From assembly GCF_030123505.1 (NCBI RefSeq), contig NZ_CP126115.1, positions 5,904,001-5,968,000 on the forward strand: 64,000 bases of DNA, written 5' to 3'. The stretch's first letter is position 1; each line of letters begins with the position of its first letter. A program made the position numbers and the translations under genes. The notes beneath the pieces were generated by a model that made no database searches, was not told the DNA's origin, and was given only the letters and a program-made list of their open reading frames with translations. This document shows positions 34,778-43,776 of this stretch, piece after piece. Source of the DNA: Neobacillus sp. YX16 (lineage in GTDB: Bacteria; Bacillota; Bacilli; Bacillales; Cytobacillaceae).

Positions 34778-35263
34778 TTATTTTTTGGAATAAGAAGAAA
34801 GACCCCTACCAATTAGGTTTGCAGAAATAGGCGTTTTTCCGATTTCCCTTGCCCAAATTGATAATTGTCCGATATGATGAATTTCATGAGCAATCGTATG
34901 TCCCACGATTTCCCCCCAAGTATCCGTCACTATTTTTCCATCAGGTAAGGTATCGTAAAACAAACGATTTTCCATACTTGCGTCCCAGTTGTTCACAAAA
35001 CTTTCCACTTCTAAATGAAATTCAGCGTCCAATTTCCGAACCTTTTCCAAGCTTTTATAACCATCGAAACTCTCTTGAAAATCGGTTTTACCTTCTAAAA
35101 GACGTATCCAGCTCCATTCGACATCGACTATATGGAAAAGTGTATGCAATATACTACCCATTCCACCCGTTCTGTTTTGTAGAAGTTCTACTTCACTTAC
35201 CTCTTCACACCAACGATACCAGTCTTCTCTTACCATCCAGTTATATCTAAAAAAAATTTGCAA
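34778..35263 (-). CDS. DinB-family protein
   Basis: 161 residues from TTG 35263, which has GGGGAGGGG upstream. Metal-binding His residues are visible in LHTLFHIVDVEWSW and in HTIAHEIHHIGQL, giving the DinB triad. No signal peptide. In Bacillaceae such proteins are candidates for bacillithiol S-transferases. Monocistronic. Confidence 0.85.
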   Translation of the reverse strand: MQIFFRYNWMVREDWYRWCEEVSEVELLQNRTGGMGSILHTLFHIVDVEWSWIRLLEGKTDFQESFDGYKSLEKVRKLDAEFHLEVESFVNNWDASMENRLFYDTLPDGKIVTDTWGEIVGHTIAHEIHHIGQLSIWAREIGKTPISANLIGRGLSSYSKK

Positions 35264-35412
35264 AAAAGCCCCTCCCCATTTAAAAAATAATTGAATTATA
35301 TAAATACATTAAGAGCAGAACTAAACATTGTTAATTATTACAATTTCTACAATTATAGTTAGAATTCCTTGTTCAACCGGAAAAACAAGAAAGGACCGCC
35401 GCAGCGCAGCGA

Positions 35413-35462
35413 TCCCATCTTAGACGTAAGGAATCTCCTTCCCCTCAACCAAGGCTTTCAAG
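35413..35462 (-). pseudogene. Duplicated 3' tip of an SRPBCC gene
   Basis: About 45 bases (ACGTAAGGAATCTCCTTCCC, then CTCAACCAAGGCTTTCAAG) are identical to 38301-38345, the last codons of the SRPBCC gene (LKALVEGKEIPYV). Here no gene body precedes them. It is either a deleted paralogue or a recombination scar at the 3' end of the DUF1572 gene. Confidence 0.75.
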
Positions 35463-35468
35463 ACATAT

Positions 35469-35963
35469 TTACTTTTTTCGAGGAATCGTTAGGGATTTCC
35501 AATCACCAGATTTTAAATGTTTCGCGATATATATGATTTGGCCAACATGATAGGAATAATGGTACATTTGGCGTTCAATAGCTTCTATTACGGAATGCGG
35601 TTCATTTCGGATCGTAATTGTTTTTAAGAGGTGTTCTTCGTCAATATCCTTCAATGCAGATAAAAAGGTCTCCCAGCCAAGTTCCCACAGTTCCATAACC
35701 TGTTCTTTCGTTTTCATATCTCCCACAAATTCATGATCACGATTACGGAACGGTTTTTCCCCATCCGTGTGTAAGAAATCAGTCCAGCGAGATACCATAT
35801 TCCCACTCATGTGTTTGATAATAATCGCGATACTATTGGACTCTTCATTTGGAGACCAAAATAATTCGCTTTCGGTTAATTGCGCTATTGCTTTTTCAGC
35901 GGTTATTTTTGCCTCTGAAAAGCGTTGAGTAACTGTTTTCAAATACTCTCCACCTATGCTCAT
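35469..35963 (-). CDS. DUF1572 DinB-like protein
   Basis: 164 residues from ATG 35963 (MSIGGEYLKTVTQRF), with AGGAGGTG upstream; longer starts lack a site. The helical bundle has ESNSIAIIIKHMSGNMVSRW (first metal His) and QMYHYSYHVGQIIYIAKHL (His pair). This is the DUF1572 branch of the DinB superfamily, unknown substrate. The 45-base SRPBCC scar lies immediately downstream. Confidence 0.85.
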   Translation of the reverse strand: MSIGGEYLKTVTQRFSEAKITAEKAIAQLTESELFWSPNEESNSIAIIIKHMSGNMVSRWTDFLHTDGEKPFRNRDHEFVGDMKTKEQVMELWELGWETFLSALKDIDEEHLLKTITIRNEPHSVIEAIERQMYHYSYHVGQIIYIAKHLKSGDWKSLTIPRKK

Positions 35964-36044
35964 ATCATCACCTCCTATTAACGTATTTATATATATATTC
36001 CTTAAATAGTAGTAGAACCCTTTATCCAAAACAGCTATAAGCAT

Positions 36045-36585
36045 CTTATTCCATTTACCTTTCCCCTTAATTCAAAAAAAGGGCTGCCGTAAAAGCAGCT
36101 GAATTTTCAAGGAAAACACCCATTATCGTAAAGTTATTGCGATTCAACAGCCGAAGAAAATGTATTAAAGCTGTAATATGCAAAGTTAAAAAATTAATTA
36201 CCGCTAAGTAAAAATAGAAATTCTTGCCCAATCAGAAGAATTCCTTCCAAAATCATCCTGCCCGTTAGTCGAATTAGAAAAGCGATCCTTCGTTATTGAA
36301 GAATCGCCTCTGTTTCCTATGCAGTTGCCTAACCATCGTCATATATGCCCCAGACCAAAAAAGAGACTCCCGTAAAACCTTGGGAGTCCAAACAGTAATC
36401 TATTTAATAGGGGTCAAATAGTGATTCCAATTATATTCCGTTTACGAAATATAAAATAGAGAAAATACTACTAAAATTATCCAATCATTATAGGGAAATT
36501 TGGACTAGGATTCCTATATCAAGAAAGTGAGTAGATCATGAGCATGATTAATTTGAATTTCTATAAAGCGGGAATCGAATGAATT
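36045..36585. other. 540-bp gene-free spacer with three hairpins and a dispersed repeat
   Basis: Hairpins GGGCTGC/GCAGCT (about 36068), GCGATCCTTC/GAAGAATCGC (about 36282-36307) and GACTCCC/GGGAGTC (about 36366-36391) are terminator-like. Partial repeat copies CACCCATTATCGT (36117) and CCTGCCCGTTAGTCGAATTAG (36259) accompany them. I find no reading frame with a ribosome binding site. Confidence 0.5.
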
Positions 36586-37053
36586 TTACTTAACTTTTTT
36601 CTGATCATAGATATCTTCCTGCCATAACTGATAAAGATATAGAATGACGGCTAGTATGGTCATGATCAAAAGATTATTGAGTGGAGAGAAACTACCCGTT
36701 TCTCTTATCTCTAGCTTGTTTAACATTTTCGTAAGACCCACCCCGTAAATGAGATCGATGATTAAATTAACAATAATATATATCCAAAATTTACGAAATG
36801 TAAAATGAAATATCCATATTGTCCCAACTAAAAATATGCTATATACCGTAAATAATGGTGCTATTTTGTCCCAGCTAAATAGAGTCTCTTTAAATTCCCA
36901 CCAGTTATATGTCCAAGCCATTTGTGCCAATATGGTGTTGAGCACTGTGGCAAATAGAGCTACAGGCATATATCTTCGAATTGCTGAATGGTCTAAAAAG
37001 ATCAAAGAAATCCAAGGAATAATAAATATAGACCAAATAACCAATTTAACCAT
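36586..37053 (-). CDS. Multi-pass membrane protein, CBO0543-like size
   Basis: 155 residues; GAGAGG nine bases before ATG. About five hydrophobic helices (residues 3-20, 30-50, 66-84, 88-105, 126-142) and a charged C-terminus (QEDIYDQKKVK). The Trp-rich WTYNWWEFKETLFSW loop and length resemble the CBO0543-type small membrane proteins, but the family call is uncertain. Function unknown. Confidence 0.65.
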   Translation of the reverse strand: MVKLVIWSIFIIPWISLIFLDHSAIRRYMPVALFATVLNTILAQMAWTYNWWEFKETLFSWDKIAPLFTVYSIFLVGTIWIFHFTFRKFWIYIIVNLIIDLIYGVGLTKMLNKLEIRETGSFSPLNNLLIMTILAVILYLYQLWQEDIYDQKKVK

Positions 37054-37318
37054 TTTTTTAGTCCTCTCAGTATGAATTCTATATATAACGTGTCCACTTT
37101 TGCTAAATAAAATGCATCTTGTTTATTCAACTAGCCTGTATCTATAGTTCAAAAAAAGCCAACTAGATTGCAGCCAGATATTTAAGGTAAGCAACCAGTA
37201 GTTTTTCAAATTATTGCTACAAAAGGATTCTTTTGAGAATTGAGGGGATTAAAAGTACAGCTGTCATTACATATAATAGAGAGTTTAATTCATAATGATA
37301 GTAAGGAGGTTTAAATTT

Positions 37319-38215
37319 ATGAATTTCAGCTGGCTGCTAGGGCTAATAATTTTATCTCAACAAGTGAATATGCCAGGAAGTTTATTCATTACGAACAACG
37401 GTCATCATATTTCAGTTGTTAACCGTTCTGACTTTTCGATGCACCCTGTATTACCCATTATGAATACAGAAAAGTTGAATGATTTTATGGACAAAATCGA
37501 CCAGCAATTAACTAAAAATCCTAAAAATGCAATTATAGATCAGTATGGGGAAATTATACCCGAACAAGTCGGTTACCGTTTAGATCGCCAAGTTTTCACA
37601 GAAAAAATTTTTTCCTTTTATTTTAGTCATCATTCAACTAAATTAGAAGTCCCCTTACTAGCCATTTATCCAAGGGTCGACAGTGAATTACTTGGAAATA
37701 TTAGAGCAGAAAAAATTGGGGAATATATGACATTCTTCAATTCAAATAACAAGGAAAGAAACAATAATATTTTTCTTGCTGCAAAAGCCATTAATAATTA
37801 TGTTCTTTTTCCAGGTGAAATATTTTCTTTTAATAAAGTGGTTGGAAAAAGAACAGCAGGAAAAGGATATATGCCTGCTACCGTAATCGTTAATGGGGAA
37901 CTTTCAGAAGACTTTGGCGGAGGAATTTGTCAAGTATCATCTACCCTTTTTAATGCAATTGATAATGCAGGTTTAAAAGTTGTTCAGCGTTATTCACACA
38001 GTAGAGAGGTTTCCTACGTTCCATCAAAGAGGGATGCCACCGTTAGTTGGGATGGACCTGATTTAATCTTTAAAAATGAATACAATCAACCTATACTCAT
38101 TCTTGCAGAACCATTAGAACACAAAATAAAAATTGAAATCTATTCTTCTGATGTACTCACCTATACACCTAAGGAAGTTCCATACCTTCCTTATGAACAA
38201 CATCCCCCCAAGTAA
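37319..38215 (+). CDS. Secreted VanW-family protein
   Basis: 298 residues from ATG 37319, chosen because AGGAGG lies nine bases upstream. A signal-like hydrophobic stretch (1-20) is followed by an accessory region (about 50-140) and the VanW domain (about 155-275): GEIFSFNKVVGKRTAGKGY, GGGICQVSSTLFNA and YSHSREVSYVPSKRDATVSW. VanW proteins occur in vancomycin clusters and as YoaR-type single genes; their chemistry is unknown. Unlinked to other van genes here. Confidence 0.9.
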   Translation: MNFSWLLGLIILSQQVNMPGSLFITNNGHHISVVNRSDFSMHPVLPIMNTEKLNDFMDKIDQQLTKNPKNAIIDQYGEIIPEQVGYRLDRQVFTEKIFSFYFSHHSTKLEVPLLAIYPRVDSELLGNIRAEKIGEYMTFFNSNNKERNNNIFLAAKAINNYVLFPGEIFSFNKVVGKRTAGKGYMPATVIVNGELSEDFGGGICQVSSTLFNAIDNAGLKVVQRYSHSREVSYVPSKRDATVSWDGPDLIFKNEYNQPILILAEPLEHKIKIEIYSSDVLTYTPKEVPYLPYEQHPPK

Positions 38216-38302
38216 AGATATACTTTGGGGACTTTTTGTTTCCATAATGAAGGGGATAGGGTTTTTTCTTTCACTTTTACACCCGAAAGTTGACGACTCT
38301 TC

Positions 38303-38698
38303 TTAAACGTAAGGAATCTCCTTCCCCTCAACCAAGGCTTTCAAGTTTGCTAAAGACTGATTGAAGCCTTCTGAATTTATAGTAACTCTTATTCCGTTGG
38401 CTTCTTCCTCTAAAGTAAAAGATAGAAGCATTTGTTGTGCTTCTAAATATAGAGAAAACTCCTGATAAGGGATTATCTTTTCAATCGTTAAAGACATCGG
38501 ATATTCCTCTATCAGATTATTATGAACGCTGGGCATTAACGTAAAGGTTACTTTCTCCCCATCTTTTAGATTCGGTATTTTCCAAGGAGATCCTGGTGCA
38601 TACCATTGTAAGAGCTTCTCTTCATTTGTAATAGCACTCCAAACTGCTTTTTTTTCTCCATTTATCAAAACAGAACTTATTTCTGGAGTATGATCCAT
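38303..38698 (-). CDS. SRPBCC (AHSA1-type) protein
   Basis: 131 residues. SSVLINGEKKAVWSAITNEEKLLQWY is the typical opening of Aha1/START-like SRPBCC proteins, followed by a beta-sheet body and the C-terminal helix GFNQSLANLKALVEGK. These bind hydrophobic ligands in a deep cavity; ligand unknown. The last about 15 codons are repeated as a scar at 35413. Confidence 0.85.
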   Translation of the reverse strand: MDHTPEISSVLINGEKKAVWSAITNEEKLLQWYAPGSPWKIPNLKDGEKVTFTLMPSVHNNLIEEYPMSLTIEKIIPYQEFSLYLEAQQMLLSFTLEEEANGIRVTINSEGFNQSLANLKALVEGKEIPYV

Positions 38699-38730
38699 AC
38701 CAATTCCCCCTGAGATTTATTTATAAGTAA

Positions 38731-39012
38731 CTATTCTTTATCACGATTCGTGGTTTTGTATTTTTTACCTTTGCTATCATAGGTGACCCATTCACCAACA
38801 GGCTCTCCTATTTCAAAATATCCTGAACGCTTTATGGTTCCATCGGCACGATACCATTCCCAATACCCGTCTGGCCTATCTTCAATCATTTCTCCTTTTG
38901 ACCATATTGTTTTTCCATTTGCATGGTACTTTATCGTGTATCCCTCAATCACTTCCAGCTTCTTTTCCTTGACGCCGTTTGGGTGGATCAAGTCACATTT
39001 TTCATTCTCCAT
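38731..39012 (-). CDS. MORN-like repeat protein (YwqK type)
   Basis: 93 residues with CGGAGG six bases before the ATG. Three MORN-variant repeats are visible: YTIKYHANGKTIWSKGEM, DGYWEWYRADGTIKRSGYF and GEWVTYDSKGKKYKT. Such proteins are annotated as YwqK antitoxin-like, but no toxin partner is adjacent. Confidence 0.8.
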   Translation of the reverse strand: MENEKCDLIHPNGVKEKKLEVIEGYTIKYHANGKTIWSKGEMIEDRPDGYWEWYRADGTIKRSGYFEIGEPVGEWVTYDSKGKKYKTTNRDKE

Positions 39013-39205
39013 GACTTACCTCCGATAACTATTTTTTTAAATATGGTCATAGTTGCCCTCCCAAGGTTTGTCATTCGTTACTCCTATACTCAGTCAATTC
39101 TAAATTCAACAAAAATCATAACGATTCCTTTTGATCTGCATAGGTTGCCATCTTTGCCATACCTTAATAGTTGGCCTCCGTTAGTTGAATAAGGTTTGTT
39201 GCTTA

Positions 39206-39631
39206 TTATTCTTCAGTCTCATCATAAGGATTAGCGTAAATATCTACATCAAATTCAGCTTCAATGCTTGAAGCAAACTTTAGGATGTCTTTATCAAGAA
39301 ATAATGAAGGGCTATTTCCCCTTTCTATAATAATGACAATATAGAATTTGCACTCCAAAGAAAATGCATCTTTTAGTTCGTTAATCATGATTGATTTATT
39401 TTGTAGATTACCTACAATTTGTTGTAGTTGATCATTTACATCAAGTGAATCTTTGTAGCCTGTCCCTATTTCCCAACATGTTTCTTTTCTATTAATTTTT
39501 GAACGATTTGCTATTAAATCGCCTTTTTTATAACTTTTAGTAGGTGTTAATTCTAATTTCCCCGTTACTTTATGTAGTGGAAATTCATCTCCAAACAAGC
39601 TGAAAAAAACCTTGACTTGGGTCTTATTCAA
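39206..39631 (-). CDS. DUF4279-family protein
   Basis: 141 residues from TTG 39631 (GGGAGG about eleven bases upstream). VKVFFSLFGDEFPLHKVTGKL, then ETCWEIGTGYKDSLDVNDQLQ and FYIVIIIERGNSPSLFLDKDIL are typical of DUF4279, small cytoplasmic proteins sometimes linked to contact-dependent immunity. No toxin gene is nearby. Function unknown. Confidence 0.8.
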   Translation of the reverse strand: MNKTQVKVFFSLFGDEFPLHKVTGKLELTPTKSYKKGDLIANRSKINRKETCWEIGTGYKDSLDVNDQLQQIVGNLQNKSIMINELKDAFSLECKFYIVIIIERGNSPSLFLDKDILKFASSIEAEFDVDIYANPYDETEE

Positions 39632-39841
39632 GTGTTAAAATACCTCCCATTAAACCTCATACACACCGTTTGAATACAATTATTATGTTTTGGCATCATC
39701 TAAGGCACCCATTATTGAAATAGATAAAACAACCTTTGTTCTGACAAAATAATATCCTTTTCTTCTGGTCGTATTTCCTATTTTTGTAATTTAAACATTA
39801 TCTTAGTTATAATGTTGGTAAAAAGTAAAGGAATGCATACA

Positions 39842-40081
39842 ATGAAGGATCAGATTGATGAATTAACGTTACTATTATTGCATTTAACATCTTTTACAGA
39901 AGATCATGGATTAGGTGATGCCGAGAGAAGTTGGAAGGGTTATCCTTTTGAGTCACTGAATGAATTAACAGAGAATGATTACATTTATGGCAGCAAGCAA
40001 TCAAAATCAGTGTATCTAACAGAAAAAGGAATCAAACAAGCCAAGAAACTGATGAAGAAATATAATATAGTAGAACAATAA
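39842..40081 (+). CDS. DUF6429-family protein
   Basis: 79 residues from ATG 39842 (MKDQIDELTLLLLHLTSF), with AAAGGA about nine bases upstream. RSWKGYPFESLNELTENDYI and SKSVYLTEKGIKQAKKLM give a compact winged-helix-like domain. The family is widespread in Firmicutes and uncharacterised. Lone gene. Confidence 0.8.
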   Translation: MKDQIDELTLLLLHLTSFTEDHGLGDAERSWKGYPFESLNELTENDYIYGSKQSKSVYLTEKGIKQAKKLMKKYNIVEQ

Positions 40082-40521
40082 GAATTTCTATCCAATTAGA
40101 AAGAAAGCCGATATGAGCAAAATCAATATTTTCCACATATTCAGATATAGGAAACTCCCACTATCACCTCTGCAAATTATAAAACACACCTTAATCGTTG
40201 GTATAAGTTCCCTAGTTATGGTAGAAAAGCACCCATGAGTGCAATAATTATCTGTTATTTAATATGAACGCACATAAATTCAAAAATATGAATAAATATT
40301 AGCATTTAATGTTCGTTTCCTTTAGCCGCTATTTGTACGTGTGTAAATAAACAAAGCAGCAAAAGACATACATAGTAGAGTGAACTGGGTAAGCTGATTT
40401 TCATAATACATTCCATTTTTCGTCTTTTATTATGAATATTTCACCTGATTACATTCCTTGCAAAAACAAGAATAAGAAGAGGGGCAGGACACAAACTATG
40501 CTAAAAAGGAGGGTTTATATC
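40082..40521. other. 440-bp AT-rich gene-free spacer
   Basis: Contains AAAAGCACCCATGAGTGCAA (about 40223), a weak dispersed-repeat trace. No hairpin of note, promoter pair or reading frame that I can support. Confidence 0.45.
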
Positions 40522-40659
40522 ATGGATGAAAAGGATTTAAAACAGAACGCTAATAATACTTTACCTACACATAAAAAGAAAACGGTAGATACAATAGCAA
40601 GCATTGATGAGTTGAAAAAAGAGCATGAACCAGAGTATGTCTTTTTATATTGGGATTAA
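40522..40659 (+). CDS. 45-residue hydrophilic small protein
   Basis: ATG 40522 with AAAAGGAGGG eight bases upstream. Highly charged product (MDEKDLKQNANNTLPTHKKK, then SIDELKKEHEPEYVFLYWD). The aromatic C-terminus YVFLYWD is distinctive, but I do not recognise the family. Confidence 0.6.
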   Translation: MDEKDLKQNANNTLPTHKKKTVDTIASIDELKKEHEPEYVFLYWD

Positions 40660-40717
40660 TTGAGATAAGTATCTTAAGAAGAGGAAATGAAATGGATATT
40701 GGATAAAATAATCCCAA

Positions 40718-40960
40718 TCGAGTAGGAGTGGGTGATTAACCCCCTCCTCTCACACCACCGTACGTACCTTTCGGTATATAGCGGTTCAATTAAGTCTGAC
40801 ATAAAGATTCATATCTTTGATATAGACTTTTCTAACTTTCGGCTGTTCTAGTAAGAGTTGTCGAGGGTTTTGTGTAGAATTGGGCTGCTGGATATTCTCT
40901 AGTATTTCTTCCTAGAGTGTCCCCATTCGAGTAACCACCCCTGCTAGCCTAGAATTATTA
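40718..40960 (-). mobile_element. Decayed group II intron: maturase tail plus domains V-VI
   Basis: On the minus strand, an open frame without a start (about 40911-40786) encodes the maturase-like tail RQLLLEQPKVRKVYIKDMNL and stops. It is followed by a domain V hairpin (GAACCGCTATATACC/GGTACGTACGGTGG) and GGGGGTTAATCACCCACTCC, ending CTACTCGAT. The 5' ribozyme and most of the maturase are gone. It differs from the intact intron at 31 kb, so it is a separate lineage. Confidence 0.8.
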
Positions 40961-40991
40961 ACAAATTAAATTGAAACACTAGTAAGAAAAA

Positions 40992-41537
40992 ATGGGGATG
41001 GCGGATATGGATGGGACTGTTAGGGAGTTAATGATATTACAACAAAGATACGCCACTTTGGCTATTGAAAATTGGTTAACGCATTCTGTATTTACTTGGG
41101 GATGGTGGTTTCTTGTCTTCACTTTTGTAGGACCTTGGTTGATATTTATTAAACTTCTTGATCGAGACCGTATCCTTCAAATCTGGAGTTTTGGACTCAT
41201 TGTCATCCTTATTACCACTTTTACGGATGATCTGGGCAGTGAATTGTGTGCTTGGATTTATCCAATTAGTTTTGTACCTGTTGGTCTTCTTGCACTTCCA
41301 TTTGACTTCTCCATGATTCCAGTGGCGTGTATGCTGATATTTCAATATTTTCCTACATGGAAAAAATTCACCATTGCCCTTGTTGCCCAAGCTGCCATTT
41401 TTGCATTTGTGGGTGAGCCTATTTCCGTTATGCTTGGCACGGTTACCTATTTAAAATGGAATTACATCTATTCATTTGTTTTTTATATCGTTACAGGGCT
41501 TTTTGCTAGGTTTATTATACAGAGATGGACAGTTTGA
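40992..41537 (+). CDS. CBO0543-family membrane protein
   Basis: 181 residues if started at ATG 40992; ATG 41001 and 41007 are alternatives and none has a strong ribosome binding site. After a short polar start, five helices follow with the family hallmarks WGWWFLVFTFVGPWLIF, FTDDLGSELCAWIYP and PVGLLALPFDFSMIPV. Relative of the gene at 2696. Function unknown. Confidence 0.8.
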   Translation: MGMADMDGTVRELMILQQRYATLAIENWLTHSVFTWGWWFLVFTFVGPWLIFIKLLDRDRILQIWSFGLIVILITTFTDDLGSELCAWIYPISFVPVGLLALPFDFSMIPVACMLIFQYFPTWKKFTIALVAQAAIFAFVGEPISVMLGTVTYLKWNYIYSFVFYIVTGLFARFIIQRWTV

Positions 41538-41585
41538 ACCAAATTGCTCGACTTACACATCACTATAATAATCAATTGTTTACTA

Positions 41586-42143
41586 TTAATCCTGAGAACT
41601 ATCTATTCGAGCTTGCATAAGTTCATATATCTTACGAGTAGTGTTGACATTTCTTATCGTAACTTGTTTATATATCTTTGAACCAACAATCTTTGACTTT
41701 CCACTCTTGGTTACATTTTTCTTGCCAACCGACCATAGGATCGCACCGGGGGCATATTTTACCGTGTCAATATTTGGTTTAATGACCAAATTCTCAAGTA
41801 CAGATTCATCATCAATTTCATCCCATAAAAACAAGACATCACTTGTCATTTCATTATCATTTTTCCATGTGTCAGGAATAGCGTTTATGATTTCTCTGAC
41901 ATCCTCGACACTACGAATTACTACTTTAATTTGTAATCCAAAATCATGATGTATCGCTTCTTCCAAGTTACGCGATAGTTCACTTTTTGATATGCCGCTG
42001 TATGAAAAAATAATATTACCTGTATTGATATATGTCACCACATTGTTCATCCCGACTCGTTCAAACGTTTGTTTAAGCAACTTCATGTCAATCTTATTTT
42101 TCCCACCCACATTAATCCCCCGAAGAAGTGCAATATAAACCAT
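41586..42143 (-). CDS. DUF1697-family protein
   Basis: 185 residues from ATG 42143, with AAAGGAGG six bases upstream. The start MVYIALLRGINVGGKNKIDM and VVTYINTGNIIFSY are diagnostic of DUF1697, small ferredoxin-like cytoplasmic proteins of unknown role. Monocistronic. Confidence 0.9.
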   Translation of the reverse strand: MVYIALLRGINVGGKNKIDMKLLKQTFERVGMNNVVTYINTGNIIFSYSGISKSELSRNLEEAIHHDFGLQIKVVIRSVEDVREIINAIPDTWKNDNEMTSDVLFLWDEIDDESVLENLVIKPNIDTVKYAPGAILWSVGKKNVTKSGKSKIVGSKIYKQVTIRNVNTTRKIYELMQARIDSSQD

Positions 42144-42199
42144 AACCATCCTCCTTTCAACTTACTCGTAATAGATGAAGATTTTGAATTACTGATCAT

Positions 42200-42649
42200 T
42201 TAATTTTTATAAATCTTCCTTTTAAACCCAAGCATAATACGATCAAGTGATACCCATCCAATGAACTTTGGTTTTTCCCAACCTGGAGCAGAAGTTAACT
42301 TTTCTACATCAAGGTAATGATTAATTCTTACCATATCCCAAGCATGAATTACCTCTCCATTACCAATAGATAGGCCTACATGCCCCCAATTTTTACGCTT
42401 ACCATTAATTACTCCTAAGCAATCATAAAAAACAAAGGTTCCTTTTGGAGGCATACCTATTTGCTTATTTGCTTCATATAAATCCGCAGATTCTTTTGCA
42501 GTATTTCCACCAAAGATTTCAATGTTATTACTTCTCTCTAATGCATCCTCTACAAAAGCTAAACAAATATAACAATATTCTTTAGAATTCAGATGACCTT
42601 TAGCCCAATCAATTGCATTATTAATATAATCATCATAATTTTTATCCAT
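42200..42649 (-). CDS. NlpC/P60-like cysteine peptidase-fold protein, cytoplasmic
   Basis: 149 residues; GAGGAG seven bases before ATG. The Cys nucleophile is likely in EYCYICLAFVEDA and the His in WGHVGLSIGNGEVIHAW, the CHAP/NlpC arrangement. No signal peptide or wall-binding domain, unlike the gene at 367, so it may act inside the cell or as a released immunity/lysis factor. Substrate unknown. Confidence 0.75.
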   Translation of the reverse strand: MDKNYDDYINNAIDWAKGHLNSKEYCYICLAFVEDALERSNNIEIFGGNTAKESADLYEANKQIGMPPKGTFVFYDCLGVINGKRKNWGHVGLSIGNGEVIHAWDMVRINHYLDVEKLTSAPGWEKPKFIGWVSLDRIMLGFKRKIYKN

Positions 42650-42936
42650 TTATTGTCTCCTCTTCACATTCATAATAAATATTCCTTTCCCTATAACCCA
42701 TAATATTCAACAAAAAGAGCTTTACTCCCTGCCAAGGAAACTCTTGCCCCTGTTAGATATTCGTATCTAACTGAGGGAGCTCAATAAGTTCTACAAAAAA
42801 GAGCGTTAATCCTTCTTGGATCAACGCAAACGTTAGCTCAAGAACAATTCAGTGAAATTATTCTTATTTAAGATATGGTATTTGTACAAGCACAAAAATG
42901 TATTCTTCATAACTTGTGGATAAAGGGGGTGATATT

Positions 42937-43368
42937 TTGGGTATTCGACTTTGTGATTGTCGAGCAACTGCGGCAACTTTTCCAACTCCTGCTGAAAACA
43001 CGAGTGTAATTATTGACGGACAATCTTCTATTGGAACATTAGGTTTTTCAGCAGGATTATGTCCCGATTGTATGACTATTGGAAGTTTTGTAACCATAGA
43101 ATATGTAGACAACAACGTTGCTGCTAATTCTTTTACTTTTGCTTCAAATATTGATGGAGTTGGGCTTCCTGTTTGTTCACTTACATCTTTCTCTGTTACT
43201 CTAACTGGAGTTGCAACTGGTGCAAATTTTAGTGGACCCGCCACTATTGAAACTTTTACTGTCTCAGAATCAGGATCTTTTGAAATTAATAATCTTATGG
43301 CTAATGGGCATACATTTAGTACAGATGGATTGGTCAATGGAGCATTAGCAGGAATCGTGCAATGCTAG
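42937..43368 (+). CDS. Unrecognised Thr/Ser-rich beta-strand protein with Cys motifs
   Basis: 143 residues from TTG 42937; AAGGGGGTGAT precedes it at the right distance, better than GTG 42916. Starts GIRLCDCRATAATFP, contains GLCPDCMTIGSF and PVCSLTSF and ends GIVQC. The body alternates short hydrophobic and T/S/N-rich strands with no Lys, unlike a normal cytoplasmic protein. This composition recalls spore-surface or exosporium proteins, but I cannot place it in a family. Confidence 0.6.
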   Translation: MGIRLCDCRATAATFPTPAENTSVIIDGQSSIGTLGFSAGLCPDCMTIGSFVTIEYVDNNVAANSFTFASNIDGVGLPVCSLTSFSVTLTGVATGANFSGPATIETFTVSESGSFEINNLMANGHTFSTDGLVNGALAGIVQC

Positions 43369-43429
43369 ACCAACACTATAAAGGTGGTTCAGTAATTCAT
43401 CTTAAAATACACGGAAAAAATTCCTTCTT

Positions 43430-43620
43430 AAAGTAACCTAACCCGTTCGTTTATAAGGTCAACCAGATATTTCTGGTTGACCATTATTTAAATGGTTTTA
43501 TGATAACATTAGCCAGAGTAGAACATATCTGACAGTTGGGCTATGCCCCCGTGAGCTAAACTGTAATATTTCTGCTCTTCAAGTATGTTTTCATATTGTG
43601 CTTAATTTATCACTTTATTC
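43430..43620 (+). repeat. IS110 leader relic without transposase
   Basis: Starts AACCCGTTCGTTTATAAGG then the GGTCAACCAG/CTGGTTGACC hairpin, TGGTTTTATGATAACATTAG and AGAGTAGAACATATC. It closely follows the leader of the IS110 element (20146-20262) including GAGCTAAACTG. The second hairpin is GGGCTATGCCC, and the bases to its left differ from those in the IS copy. No transposase follows. Possibly the remains of a related IS with another target. Confidence 0.65.
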
Positions 43621-43683
43621 GAATAACTCATAATGGTTTCTTCTCAAGCCTGCTTCGTTAGTTCAATTAATTCTACAAAAAGA

Positions 43684-43709
43684 GCGTTAATCCCTTGCTG
43701 GTTTAACGC
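43684..43709. terminator. Hairpin joined to the dispersed repeat
   Basis: GCGTTAATCC / GGTTTAACGC followed by ACCCATTAGTTG. The same type of hairpin (GCGTTAATCCTTCTTGGATC) occurs at 42804 and 47224. Confidence 0.65.
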
Positions 43710-43776
43710 ACCCATTAGTTGCATAACAAAACTTAATTACTATAATTGAATTTTCCCAAAAAGCATGGCAATAGCA

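Noticed and set aside
37319..38215. VanW plus VanY as a vancomycin resistance cluster
   Set aside because: They are 26 kb apart with no VanH/A/X or VanS/R; single-copy relatives are normal in Bacillaceae.
38731..39012. YwqK-type gene as half of a toxin-antitoxin pair
   Set aside because: No adjacent toxin-like gene in the same operon.
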